The position numbers were made by a program, and so were the translations under genes. Shown one piece after another: positions 34,475 to 43,281 of a DNA stretch of 64,000 nt (the stretch's first letter is position 1; every line of letters begins with the position of its first letter). The notes below the pieces were generated by a model, which was not told the DNA's origin, ran no database searches, and worked only from the letters and a program-made list of their open reading frames with translations. Source of the DNA: Pseudarthrobacter sp. NamB4 (GTDB taxonomy: Bacteria > Actinomycetota > Actinomycetes > Actinomycetales > Micrococcaceae); contig NZ_VAHM01000005.1 in the NCBI RefSeq assembly GCF_005796185.1, positions 186,001 to 250,000 on the forward strand, in the 5' to 3' direction.

Positions 34475-35200
34475 ATGAGCAACGAAGCCGCCCCGTCCGT
34501 TCAGGCAGCAGCCACCGGCACCGGAGGTTCCGGCAGCATCGCGTCCTTCATCGACCACACCATGCTGAAGCCCGAGGCGTCGGAGGCCGACATCCTCAAG
34601 GTCTGCGCGGAAGCCGCCGAATACGGTTTCAAGTCGGTATGCGTCAATCCGATCTGGGTTAAGACGGTGAAGAAGGCGCTCAAAGGTTCAGGAGTCCTGA
34701 CATGTTCCGTGGTGGGCTTCCCGCTTGGCGCCACTCCCACCGACGTCAAGACCTTTGAAGCCCGCGGCGCTGTGCTGGACGGGGCTGACGAGGTGGACAT
34801 GGTAATCAACATTGCCGCCGCCAGGGCGGGAGACAAGGGCGCGCTTGTTGAGGACATCACCTCGGTGGCGGAAGCCGTCCACGGCAGCGGCGCCATCCTG
34901 AAGGTCATCATAGAGACATCGCTGCTCACGGACAGCCAAAAGGTCCTCGCCTGTGAAGCAGCCTTGGAGGCCGGTGCCGACTTCGTGAAGACTTCAACAG
35001 GATTCAACGGAGGCGGCGCTACCGCGGAGGACATCGCCCTGATGCGCAAAACGGTGGGGCCGGACCTCGGCGTCAAGGCATCCGGCGGGGTGCGTTCCCT
35101 TGCTGACGCGCAGGCTATGATTGCTGCAGGTGCAACACGTATTGGTGCCAGCTCCGGGATTGCCATTGTCAAGGGTGAGCAGGGTTCATCCTCCTACTGA
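34475..35200 (+). CDS. deoC: Deoxyribose-phosphate aldolase
   Basis: The protein has 241 residues. Active-site blocks are [45 protein letters not shown] with the catalytic Lys, and [14 protein letters not shown] with the Schiff-base Lys, then [16 protein letters not shown]. It splits 2-deoxyribose-5-phosphate into acetaldehyde and glyceraldehyde-3-phosphate. It may complete deoxynucleoside salvage with the PNP and mutase encoded 7-9 kb upstream. The ATG at 34475 has GGAGAG upstream; a longer in-frame reading to 34403 lacks conserved residues. Confidence 0.92.
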   Translation: MSNEAAPSVQAAATGTGGSGSIASFIDHTMLKPEASEADILKVCAEAAEYGFKSVCVNPIWVKTVKKALKGSGVLTCSVVGFPLGATPTDVKTFEARGAVLDGADEVDMVINIAAARAGDKGALVEDITSVAEAVHGSGAILKVIIETSLLTDSQKVLACEAALEAGADFVKTSTGFNGGGATAEDIALMRKTVGPDLGVKASGGVRSLADAQAMIAAGATRIGASSGIAIVKGEQGSSSY

Positions 35201-35254
35201 CAGCAACCGGACGCCGCCACAGATTGAGGCCCGCGGGGGCCGAGGAGGAACGAC

Positions 35255-35518
35255 ATGTCGAGCAAGATTACCGGGTCCAGCGAAGGCTCAACGTCCCACG
35301 ATGAATTTGTCCAGACCCCCCAGAACGAGAACAAGCTCGGAACCAGCATTGTCCTCTTCGTGGTCATGATCGCGCTCTTTTTCGGGGCCATTTACTCTCT
35401 TTCCTTCCTCACCCTGGACAACCCTTGGCCGCTGGCCGTCTGCCTGGTCCTGTTCACCCTGGCTTTCTGGATTCCGCAGAGCATCCTGGGCCGCTCGGAC
35501 TCCGCCGGCGAGCACTAG
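35255..35518 (+). CDS. Small membrane protein, 87 aa, unknown function
   Basis: A polar N-terminus of about 28 residues precedes two membrane segments (IVLFVVMIALFFGAIYSL and PLAVCLVLFTLAFWIP) and a short polar tail. I do not recognise a family. GAGGAAC precedes the ATG. It follows deoC on the same strand and is closed by a strong terminator. Confidence 0.7.
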   Translation: MSSKITGSSEGSTSHDEFVQTPQNENKLGTSIVLFVVMIALFFGAIYSLSFLTLDNPWPLAVCLVLFTLAFWIPQSILGRSDSAGEH

Positions 35519-35534
35519 GACACCCCACGCCAAG

Positions 35535-35561
35535 GACCCCCTGGACCGCGTCCAGGGGGTC
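35535..35561. terminator. Intrinsic terminator
   Basis: GACCCCCTGGAC and GTCCAGGGGGTC form a perfect 12-bp stem with a 3-nt loop, followed by TTCT. It lies between the small membrane protein and the convergent hydrolase gene. Confidence 0.85.
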
Positions 35562-35603
35562 TTCTGCTGTCCAGGGGTTTACGCTCCGGAAACCAGGGCC
35601 TGC

Positions 35604-36419
35604 TTAGAACCAGAGGCGGACCAAGGCCTCGGCCTCGGCTGCCACCCTGGCCCACTGGCTGCGGCCGATGGACCAGGCCGCCACAGACATTCCCACCATG
35701 GCGTAGGCGCTGACGGGGATCAGCACCAGCCACTCGCGTTTTGAACCGGCACGGCCCAGCAGCGGCAGGGACAAGGCGCCGTTGGGCCGCCAGACCTGGC
35801 GCAGCAACGGCACCCGGCGCAGCGTCCTGGGCGGTTTGACCACCAGCGGCCACAGCAGCGGCACGCCACCGGTGGTGATGAGGTCCCCCACGATATGGAC
35901 CACCACGCCGGTCAGCATCGAGACAGGGAGCCAGGTCCACTGGTCCGGCGCGAACCAGGTGACCAGCCCGGCCATGGTCAGGGCGAAGATCCAGTTACTG
36001 ATGAAGCCCGCTTTCGGAAACAGTTTCAGTGCCTTGGCCGCGATGTTGATCATGAACATGCACAGCAGCCCCGCTCCCACGGACAGCAATCCCCAGTCGG
36101 TCTCCAGCTGGACCTGCCCCGCCAGCGTAGCCAGCAGCACGAAGAAGGACGCACCGAGTACGGAATGGGTGCCCTGCCGGTGCCCGCCGCTGGCATTCTC
36201 AATTCCGACCGCAATCATGTTGGACAGCGGCGGCAGCGCATTCGCCACCGTGCTGTGGCGGTGGTCCCAGTCGCACACCAAGGCGCTTCCCGCCGTCGCC
36301 ATCCCGCCGATCAGGATGCCTGTGGCGTCCAGCGGGTACCAGCCCAGCGTGTACGGCCCCGTTGAGGCAATAGCTACCCACGCCGCGGCCCCTGACGCGG
36401 CGTGGTGTCCTCCCATCAA
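35604..36419 (-). CDS. YdjM-type membrane-bound metal-dependent hydrolase
   Basis: The protein has 271 residues, of the YdjM (DUF457) family: N-terminal HHAASGAAAW, the metal-ligand region LVCDWDHRHSTVANALPPLSN, and GGHRQGTHSVLG with further His/Asp, interleaved with about six hydrophobic segments. VHIVGDLITTGGVPLLWPL near residue 180 holds another His/Asp pair. The substrate is unknown. It starts 3 bp after the mfd stop, so it is the second gene of an mfd transcript; YdjM is DNA-damage regulated in E. coli, and here the link to a repair gene is positional. Confidence 0.85.
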   Translation of the reverse strand: MMGGHHAASGAAAWVAIASTGPYTLGWYPLDATGILIGGMATAGSALVCDWDHRHSTVANALPPLSNMIAVGIENASGGHRQGTHSVLGASFFVLLATLAGQVQLETDWGLLSVGAGLLCMFMINIAAKALKLFPKAGFISNWIFALTMAGLVTWFAPDQWTWLPVSMLTGVVVHIVGDLITTGGVPLLWPLVVKPPRTLRRVPLLRQVWRPNGALSLPLLGRAGSKREWLVLIPVSAYAMVGMSVAAWSIGRSQWARVAAEAEALVRLWF

Positions 36420-36422
36420 CTC

Positions 36423-39400
36423 CTAGCCCACTGGCAGGGGCTGATCGGAAAAGATGTTGCGGATGACTCCGTTGGCCCACTCCAGGATCTCCGCATCCTG
36501 GAGGTCCCGGCCACCGATCCTTGCGGTCTTCGGCTTGGGGATGAGCACGGCGTCCAGGGCGGGCTTGGACTGGGATCCGGGGTACATCCGGTTCAGCCGC
36601 ATGACTTTCGACTCGGGCAGTGTGGCTGGTGAGAACTTGATGAAGTTGCCTTGCAGCGCCACGTCCGACAGGCCCGCTTCCCGCGCCGCCACCCGGAACC
36701 GGGCCACCTCCACCAGGTTCAGGGCCGGCAGCGGCAGTTCCCCGTAGCGGTCCACCAGTTCGGCGCGGACTTCGTCAATTGCCTCGTTGGTAAGGGCCGC
36801 GGCGAGCTTGCGGTACGCCTCCAGGCGCAGCCGCTCCCCCGGCACGTAGTCGTGCGGCAGGTGGGCGTTGACCGGCAGTTCGATCTTCATCTCGGCGGCC
36901 TTCTCCTCGGCCTCGCCGCGGAAGTCCGCCACCGCCTCGCCCACCAGGCGGATGTACAGGTCGAAGCCCACTCCCTGGATGTGGCCCGACTGCTCGCCGC
37001 CCAGCAGGTTGCCGGCGCCACGGATTTCGAGGTCCTTCATGGCCAGCTGCATGCCCGCCCCCAGTTCGTTGTGGGCGGCCACGGCCTTCAGCCGCTCCAG
37101 CGCCACTTCACCAAGGGGCTTCTCGGACGGGTAGAGGAAGTAGGCGTAGGCGCGTTCCCGGCCCCGGCCTACGCGGCCGCGGAGCTGGTGCAGCTGTGAC
37201 AGGCCGTACTTGTCCGCGCCGTCCACGATCAGGGTGTTGGCGTTGGAGATGTCCAGGCCGGTTTCGATGATGGTGGTGCACACCAGGACGTCAAAGCGCT
37301 TCTCCCAGAAGTCCACGATGATCTGCTCCAGGCGGCTCTCGGACATCTTGCCGTGCGCCACCTCCACCCTGGCCTCCGGCACCAGTTCACGGATCTTCGC
37401 GGCAGTGCGCTCAATGGTGGAAACGCGGTTGTGGACGAAGAAAACCTGGCCCTCTCGCATCAACTCGCGCCGGATGGCGGCGGAGGTCTGCTTGTCGGTG
37501 TAGGGGCCCACGTAGGTGAGGACGGGGTGGCGTTCCTCCGGCGGGGTGGCCAGCGTGGAGGTTTCCCGGATGCCGGTGAGGGACATTTCCAGGGTGCGGG
37601 GAATCGGGGTGGCGCTCATAGCGAGGACGTCCACGTTGGTCCGCATCTTTTTGAGCGCTTCCTTGTGCTCCACGCCGAAGCGCTGCTCCTCGTCCACGAT
37701 CACCAGGCCGAGGTCCTTGAACTCGAAGTCCTTGGACAGCAGCCGGTGGGTGCCGATCACCACGTCCACCGCACCGTTCTTGACGCCCTCGGCCGTCTCC
37801 TTCGCTTCCTTGGCGGCCTGGAAACGGGACAGCGGCTTCACGCGCAGGGGGAATCCGGAGAACCTTTCGGTGAACGTTTCGTAGTGCTGCTGTGCCAGCA
37901 GGGTGGTGGGCACCAGCACGGCCACCTGCTTGCCGTCCTGCACTGCCTTGAAGGCGGCGCGCACAGCGATCTCCGTCTTGCCGTAGCCCACGTCGCCGGA
38001 AACCAGCCGGTCCATGGGGATCTCGCGCTCCATGTCCGCCTTGACCTCGTTGATGGTGGTGAGCTGGTCCGGCGTCTCCACGTACGGGAACGCTTCTTCC
38101 AGCTCGCGCTGCCAAGGCGTGTCCGGGGCGAAGGCGTGGCCCCGGGACGCCATCCGGGCGGAGTACAGCCGGATCAGCTCGCCGGCAATCTCCTTGACGG
38201 CCTTGCGCGCCTTGGACTTGGTGCTGGCCCAGTCCGCACCGCCCATCTTGCTCAGGACCGGGGTGTCGCCGCCCACGTAGCGGGTCACCTGGTCCAGCTG
38301 GTCCGTGGGCACAAAGAGACGGTCCCCCGGAGCCCCGCGCTTCGAAGGTGCGTACTCGAGCACCAGGTACTCGCGCACGCCGTCGCTTCCACCGGCCACC
38401 TTGCGCTGGATCAGCTCCACGAACTTGCCAATGCCGTGCTGTTCGTGGACCACATGGTCGCCCGCCACGAGCTGCAGCGGGTCCACGGCGTTCCGCCGCT
38501 TGGAGGGCATGCGGCGCATGTCCTTGGTGGACCCGGCGGAGGTTCTTCCCAGCAGGTCGGCTTCGGTGAGCAGCCCGAGTTTGAGTCCGTCCAGGACAAA
38601 ACCGCGTCCGACGGCGGCAGTGGTCACCTCAATGATGCCCGCCTGGGGTTCGTGGTCCAGGCTGTCCACGCGGGCGCACGGGATGTTGTTCTCGTGGAAC
38701 AGTTCCGCCAGGCGCTGTGCGGGTCCGGGGCCTTCCGTGGCCACCACCACCCGCCACTGGTCCCGGACGTGGGAGCCAATGAAATCCATCATTTCCGCCA
38801 CGTCGCCCTGGTAGCCCCGCGGTTCGCGGGCATGCAGGTTCAGGACGTCGATCTCCGGGAGCAGTTCCTCGTCCTGGGCCAGGGACGTGATGGACCACCA
38901 CGAGACGCCGTGCTCGAGGGACGAGGTGCGCGTCTCGGCCAGGGAACGGAAGCTGGCGGAGTGGAGGGCGGCAGTGGCCTGCGAGCTCAGATCCAGCGGC
39001 GCCGCACCGCCGTCGGAGGCCGTGGACCAGGCAGCCTCGAGGAACTCCTCATTGGTAGCGGCGAGGTCGTGGGCACGGGTCCGGACCTTTTCCGGTTCGA
39101 TGACTACGGCGATCGAATCCGCCGGCAGCTGGTCCACGAACGGGACCATGGAATCCACCAGCACGGGGGCCAGTGACTCCATGCCCTCTACCGCGATGCC
39201 GCCGGCGATTTTTTCCAGCATGTCCGCCGCGGCGGGCAGCTGGGACTTGAGGGTTGCTGCCCGGGACATCACGGACGGGGTGATGAGTATTTCCCTGCAC
39301 GGCGGCGCATGCAGCTCAGTGGGGTGGTGGATGCCGGGGGCGGACAGCGAGCGCTGGTCCGCCACGGCGAACCAGCGCATCTGGTCCACCTCGTCACCGA

Positions 39401-40205
39401 AGAACTCCACCCGGACGGGGTGGTCCTCCGTCGGCGGGAAGACGTCGATGATGCCGCCGCGGACAGCGAATTCGCCGCGGTGGGTCACCATGTCCACCCG
39501 CGCATATGCTGCATCCGCCAGGCTCCGCACCACCTCCGAGAACGGAACGTCCTGGCCGACCTTCAGCGTGACCGGCACCAGGTCGCCCAGGCCCGCCACG
39601 ACGGGCTGGACCACGGCGCGGACGGGCGCCACCACCACGCGGAGCGGCCCGGCCGGCGAAGTATCAGGATGTGCCAGGCGGCGGAGGACGGAAAGACGAC
39701 GGCCCACGGTGTCCGAACGGGGCGAAAGCCGCTCGTGCGGAAGGGTTTCCCAGCTGGGGAACTCGGCCACGGCGTCGGCGGGCAGGTAAGCGCGCAGCGC
39801 TGCCGCGAGGTCCTCGGCCTCGCGTCCGGTGGCAGTGACGGCCAGCACGACACCCGGTGCCCCGCCGTCGGCCTGGTCTGGGGTGGCGGCCGCGAGGCCG
39901 TCCGCCATTTCGGCGAGGAGTACCGGCCGCAGCCCGGCGGGGGCGCTGATCTGGTAGTCCTGGCCCCGGACGGCGAAACCGCGCGCAGCCTCAGCGCGGA
40001 CGCGGGCAAAGGTCTGGTCTGCGGCGAGGGCACGCCGCAGTCCGTCCAGCGATGGTCCTGTTCCCGGCTTGCCGCTTCCGGACTTGGCGGTGCCTGACTT
40101 ACCTTTGCCTGGTTTGGCGGCGTTCGACTTGCCGTCACCGGAGGTGCGGTTGGTGGCTGCGCCTGTACTGGATGCGCCGGCGGTGGACTGGCCGGGAAGG
40201 CTCAT
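36423..40205 (-). CDS. mfd: Transcription-repair coupling factor
   Basis: The protein has 1260 residues. It releases RNA polymerase stalled at DNA lesions and recruits UvrA. The N-terminal UvrB-like region has GLRPVLLAEMAD and RLSPRSDTVGRRLSVLRRL; the RNA-polymerase-interacting domain has GDHVVHEQHGIGKFV; the RecG-like motor has GDVGYGKTEIAVRAAFK (Walker A), DEEQRFGVEHKE (DEEQ box), MSATPIPRTL and QLRGRVGRGRERAYAY; and the C-terminal TRCF domain ends the protein. The first 45 residues are a low-complexity Gly/Lys/Ser/Thr tail (KPGKGKSGTAKSGSGKPG) not found in short Mfd proteins. AGGAG precedes the ATG. Confidence 0.95.
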   Translation of the reverse strand: MSLPGQSTAGASSTGAATNRTSGDGKSNAAKPGKGKSGTAKSGSGKPGTGPSLDGLRRALAADQTFARVRAEAARGFAVRGQDYQISAPAGLRPVLLAEMADGLAAATPDQADGGAPGVVLAVTATGREAEDLAAALRAYLPADAVAEFPSWETLPHERLSPRSDTVGRRLSVLRRLAHPDTSPAGPLRVVVAPVRAVVQPVVAGLGDLVPVTLKVGQDVPFSEVVRSLADAAYARVDMVTHRGEFAVRGGIIDVFPPTEDHPVRVEFFGDEVDQMRWFAVADQRSLSAPGIHHPTELHAPPCREILITPSVMSRAATLKSQLPAAADMLEKIAGGIAVEGMESLAPVLVDSMVPFVDQLPADSIAVVIEPEKVRTRAHDLAATNEEFLEAAWSTASDGGAAPLDLSSQATAALHSASFRSLAETRTSSLEHGVSWWSITSLAQDEELLPEIDVLNLHAREPRGYQGDVAEMMDFIGSHVRDQWRVVVATEGPGPAQRLAELFHENNIPCARVDSLDHEPQAGIIEVTTAAVGRGFVLDGLKLGLLTEADLLGRTSAGSTKDMRRMPSKRRNAVDPLQLVAGDHVVHEQHGIGKFVELIQRKVAGGSDGVREYLVLEYAPSKRGAPGDRLFVPTDQLDQVTRYVGGDTPVLSKMGGADWASTKSKARKAVKEIAGELIRLYSARMASRGHAFAPDTPWQRELEEAFPYVETPDQLTTINEVKADMEREIPMDRLVSGDVGYGKTEIAVRAAFKAVQDGKQVAVLVPTTLLAQQHYETFTERFSGFPLRVKPLSRFQAAKEAKETAEGVKNGAVDVVIGTHRLLSKDFEFKDLGLVIVDEEQRFGVEHKEALKKMRTNVDVLAMSATPIPRTLEMSLTGIRETSTLATPPEERHPVLTYVGPYTDKQTSAAIRRELMREGQVFFVHNRVSTIERTAAKIRELVPEARVEVAHGKMSESRLEQIIVDFWEKRFDVLVCTTIIETGLDISNANTLIVDGADKYGLSQLHQLRGRVGRGRERAYAYFLYPSEKPLGEVALERLKAVAAHNELGAGMQLAMKDLEIRGAGNLLGGEQSGHIQGVGFDLYIRLVGEAVADFRGEAEEKAAEMKIELPVNAHLPHDYVPGERLRLEAYRKLAAALTNEAIDEVRAELVDRYGELPLPALNLVEVARFRVAAREAGLSDVALQGNFIKFSPATLPESKVMRLNRMYPGSQSKPALDAVLIPKPKTARIGGRDLQDAEILEWANGVIRNIFSDQPLPVG

Positions 40206-40458
40206 GGCAGAAACTCCTGTGGTGTTCAGCGGATCGCAGGCAACGCGAAAACCCGAAATTCGCTGCGAATCCCGGGTTATCCCAGCCTACCGCGAGCCGG
40301 CGACATCACGGGCTCCCGCCTAGGGAGCGGGCGTAGGCTGGCACTGCCTGTTTTTCCCGGTGCATGCTGGTGCACGTTGTGGGCCGGCGGCAGTCCAACC
40401 GGCCCTCCGCTCCGAATGGACTGGGCATGACAGTGACGGTGGACGACAAGGAGCAACC

Positions 40459-41967
40459 ATGACAGTAGCCAGCAACACCGCACGTCCGCCGAGGTCCGTC
40501 CTGGTCACAGGCGCCACCGGCTATATCGGTGGCCGGCTGGTGCCCAAACTCCTGGAAGCCGGCCACACCGTCAAGGTGCTGGTGCGGTCCCCGGACAAGA
40601 TTGCCGGGGTGCCGTGGCGGGACAACGTGGACGTGGTGGAGAGCAGCCTTGATGACGGCGATGCCCTCCGGGAGGCGCTGGCCGGCGTCGACGTCTTCTA
40701 CTACCTGGTCCATTCCATGGCGGCAGGGGCGGGATTCGAAGCGAAGGAAAAGGCCATGGCCAGGAACGCGGCGGATGCCGCGGCGGACGCAGGGGTTCAC
40801 CGGATCGTCTACCTCGGGGGGCTGCACCCCCAGGGCGTGGAGCTCTCGACGCACATGAGGTCACGGGAGGCAGTGGGCGAGGTGTTCCTGGACAGCCCCG
40901 TGGACGCTATCGTCTTCCAGGCGGGCGTGGTGATTGGATCCGGTTCAGCATCCTTCGAAATGATCCGCCACCTCTCCGAAACACTCCCCCTGATGCCGGC
41001 CCCCAGCTGGGTACAGAACAGGATTGAGGCCATCGCGGTGCGCGACGTCCTGTACTACCTCGTGGCAGCTGCTTCCCTGGAAGGTCCGGTCACCAGGACT
41101 TTCGACATCGGCTGCCGCCAGGTCCTGACCTATGCCGGGATGATGAAGGAATACGCCAACGAGGCAGGCCTCCCGTACCGGGTGGTGCTGGCACTGCCCG
41201 TCCCCGCCCCCAAGCTCGCCGGGATGTGGGTTGCACTCACCACGCCCATTCCGCTGTCCATGGCGGTGCCGCTGGTCCAGTCCCTGCAGCATGACGCCGT
41301 GTCCAACGAACACGACATCGACCAGTACATCCCCCGGCCCGACGGCGGCCTGACCCCCTACCGTGCCGCCGTCGCCCTGGCATTGGGCAAAGAACGCGAC
41401 GGCCAGGTGGAGACCACCTGGGCCAATGCAGGCGTGGCGTCCGACCCCCTCCCCAGCGACCCCGACTGGGCGGGCCACAAGGTGTACACCGATGAACGGA
41501 CGTTCCATGGTGACGTGGATCCGGCCCACGTATGGACTGTCATCGAAGGAATCGGCGGACGCAACGGCTGGTATTCGCTGCCGCTGGCCTGGCAGGTCCG
41601 CGGCTGGCTGGACAAGCTGACCGGAGGCGCAGGGCTGCTGCGCGGCCGGCGCCACCCCAAGACCCTGTCTGCGGGTGAAGTTGTGGACTGGTGGCGGGTG
41701 GAAGGGATCGAGCACGGCAGGCTGCTGCGGCTGCGGGCCGAAATGCGGGCTCCGGGGCGCGCCTGGCTGGAGCTTGCGGTGGAACCTGACGGGAACGGCA
41801 GCCGCTACCGGCAGCGGGCCATCTTCTTCCCCAAGGGCCTGAGCGGCCGGCTGTACTGGCTGGCCGTCCTTCCGTTCCACCACGTGATCTTTCCGGCCAT
41901 GGCCCGCAACATAACGCGGGCTGCCCGGAAACTCCTGGATGCGGAGCAGCCCACCGGGACCCCGTAG
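40459..41967 (+). CDS. NAD(P)-binding SDR-like protein with C-terminal DUF2867 domain
   Basis: The protein has 502 residues. The N-terminus (SVLVTGATGYIGGRLVPKLLEAGH) is an atypical, NmrA-like Rossmann domain with FYYLVHSM and VYLGGLHP strands. From about residue 345 a DUF2867 domain follows (DPAHVWTVIEGIGGRNGWY, RLRAEMRAPGRAWLELAVEP, FFPKGLSGRLYWLAVLPFH). Proteins of this two-domain shape are common in actinobacteria; their substrate is unknown. AAGGAG lies 7 nt before the ATG. The 253-bp gap to the divergent mfd gene shows no clear operator. Confidence 0.85.
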   Translation: MTVASNTARPPRSVLVTGATGYIGGRLVPKLLEAGHTVKVLVRSPDKIAGVPWRDNVDVVESSLDDGDALREALAGVDVFYYLVHSMAAGAGFEAKEKAMARNAADAAADAGVHRIVYLGGLHPQGVELSTHMRSREAVGEVFLDSPVDAIVFQAGVVIGSGSASFEMIRHLSETLPLMPAPSWVQNRIEAIAVRDVLYYLVAAASLEGPVTRTFDIGCRQVLTYAGMMKEYANEAGLPYRVVLALPVPAPKLAGMWVALTTPIPLSMAVPLVQSLQHDAVSNEHDIDQYIPRPDGGLTPYRAAVALALGKERDGQVETTWANAGVASDPLPSDPDWAGHKVYTDERTFHGDVDPAHVWTVIEGIGGRNGWYSLPLAWQVRGWLDKLTGGAGLLRGRRHPKTLSAGEVVDWWRVEGIEHGRLLRLRAEMRAPGRAWLELAVEPDGNGSRYRQRAIFFPKGLSGRLYWLAVLPFHHVIFPAMARNITRAARKLLDAEQPTGTP

Positions 41968-42010
41968 GATGTCTTGAGTTAAAACCGTTCCCCACGTCCC
42001 AGGAGGACCC

Positions 42011-42508
42011 ATGGCCCTGAGCGCAACCACCACCCTTCCGCATCCCGTCGACAGCGTCGCAGCTGTCCTGGTGAACGAGGATTTCCAGCGCCACGTCAGC
42101 CAGCTGGTGGGCGGCTCGCTGGAGTCCTTCACGGTTGACGGTGACGTTGCCGGAGCCTTCAGCGCCACCTCGGTGCGGACCCTGCCCACCACCCGCCTCC
42201 CGGAAATCGCCCGTAAGTTCGTGGGCGAGCACCTCAAGGTGACCCAGGTGGAGAAGTGGGAAGCCCCGGCGGCGGACGGCTCCCGCCAGAGCAACATCTC
42301 GCTGAAGATCGCCGGCGCGCCTGTTGACGTCACTGCGGTGCAGCGGCTGGTAGCTGCCGACGGCGGCACCCGCGTTGAGCTTGAAGGCGCCGTGACGTCG
42401 TCCGTGCCGTTCCTCGGCGGGAAGATTGCCGACGCCGCGGAGCCGATGGTGGCCAAGGCCCTGAACCTGCAGGCCAAGCAGGCACAGGCCTGGCTGGAAA
42501 GCCACTGA
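42011..42508 (+). CDS. DUF2505 domain protein
   Basis: The protein has 165 residues and the DUF2505 (SRPBCC-like) pattern: LPHPVDSVAAVLVNEDFQRHV at the start, mid strands VRTLPTTRLPEIARKFVGEHLKVTQ, and a C-terminal helix KALNLQAKQAQAWLESH. It is cytoplasmic and of unknown function; the fold suggests a hydrophobic-ligand pocket. AGGAGG precedes the ATG. The next small gene starts 3 bp after the stop. Confidence 0.85.
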   Translation: MALSATTTLPHPVDSVAAVLVNEDFQRHVSQLVGGSLESFTVDGDVAGAFSATSVRTLPTTRLPEIARKFVGEHLKVTQVEKWEAPAADGSRQSNISLKIAGAPVDVTAVQRLVAADGGTRVELEGAVTSSVPFLGGKIADAAEPMVAKALNLQAKQAQAWLESH

Positions 42509-42511
42509 TCC

Positions 42512-42733
42512 GTGGAACTCCCCGTCTTCGCTGCGCTGGTCCTGATCATTGCCGGCGTCTGGTCGCTGGTGGTCTGGCCGCAGTTCCTTCGCCGGGTCAT
42601 GAAGGATCCGCGTGCCAGGGACGCCGCCGGTAAGGCCACTAAATTCCTCACCGTCCACGTGGTGCTGGTCACCATTTCGATGGTCCTCGGCACCGCCACG
42701 GCCCTGATCGGAGTCATGGCACTGGTCAGCTGA
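42512..42733 (+). CDS. SCO4848-like small integral membrane protein
   Basis: The protein has 73 residues with two membrane segments (FAALVLIIAGVWSLVVWP and VVLVTISMVLGTATALIGVMAL) joined by a basic loop, FLRRVMKDPRARD. This matches the SCO4848 family, small actinobacterial membrane proteins without known function. It is co-transcribed with the DUF2505 gene. Confidence 0.75.
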   Translation: MELPVFAALVLIIAGVWSLVVWPQFLRRVMKDPRARDAAGKATKFLTVHVVLVTISMVLGTATALIGVMALVS

Positions 42734-42742
42734 ACAGCCCTG

Positions 42743-42795
42743 TGAAAAGGCCCTCCTACCACAACCAACCGGTGCGTGGGAGGAGGGCCTTTTCA
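42743..42795. terminator. Intrinsic terminator with A/T feet
   Basis: The arms 42743-42762 and 42776-42795 (TGAAAAGGCCCTCCT...) pair at 19 of 20 positions around a 13-nt loop. AAAA and TTTT at the feet let it work in both directions, between the SCO4848-like gene and sufU. Confidence 0.85.
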
Positions 42796-42811
42796 TGCCC
42801 GGACATTGCGC

Positions 42812-43261
42812 TTAGGCCGCTTGGTTCAGCGCGTCCTCGGCGGCGACCCAGGAAATCATGGCGCACTTGACACGCGCGGCATAGCGGGCCACGCCCTCGA
42901 AGGCCGCGGCGTCGCCCAGCAATTCGGGGTCAGCGGGGATCTTCCCCCGCGACCGCAGGACTTCGCGGAAGCTGTCGATGGCCTGATGCAGCTCCTCCAC
43001 TGTCATGCCCTCGGCCAGTTCACTCAGCACTGAGGCGGACGCCATGGATATGGAACAGCCCGCCCCATCCCACGAAACCTGGGCCACCTTTCCGTTCTCA
43101 ACCGCCAGCCTCAAGGTGACCTCATCACCGCACACCGGGTTGAGCTGGTGTGATTGGCCCGTGGAGGTGCCCTCGGGCGCTGCCATCCCGGCAAGTCCGC
43201 TGCCGTGCCGGGCCTTGGAATGGTCCAGGATGATCTGCTGGTACAGCTGGTCAAGGCTCAT
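42812..43261 (-). CDS. sufU: Fe-S cluster assembly protein SufU
   Basis: The protein has 149 residues, a NifU/IscU-like fold of the SufU group. The three cysteines are in LNPVCGDEV, GAGCSISMAS and RVKCAMISW, with Asp after the first as zinc or cluster ligand. An insert between the second and third cysteines is typical for SufU. It accepts sulfur from SufS in Gram-positive-type SUF systems. It follows sufS by 20 bp on the same strand; the SufBCD genes are not in the window. Confidence 0.92.
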   Translation of the reverse strand: MSLDQLYQQIILDHSKARHGSGLAGMAAPEGTSTGQSHQLNPVCGDEVTLRLAVENGKVAQVSWDGAGCSISMASASVLSELAEGMTVEELHQAIDSFREVLRSRGKIPADPELLGDAAAFEGVARYAARVKCAMISWVAAEDALNQAA

Positions 43262-43281
43262 CTGTTGCTCCCGTCTTCCTG

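Noticed and set aside
36423..40205. Antisense ORFs of 607 and 300 codons over mfd
   Set aside because: Mfd is conserved along its full length; the antisense frames carry no domain and are typical high-GC shadows.
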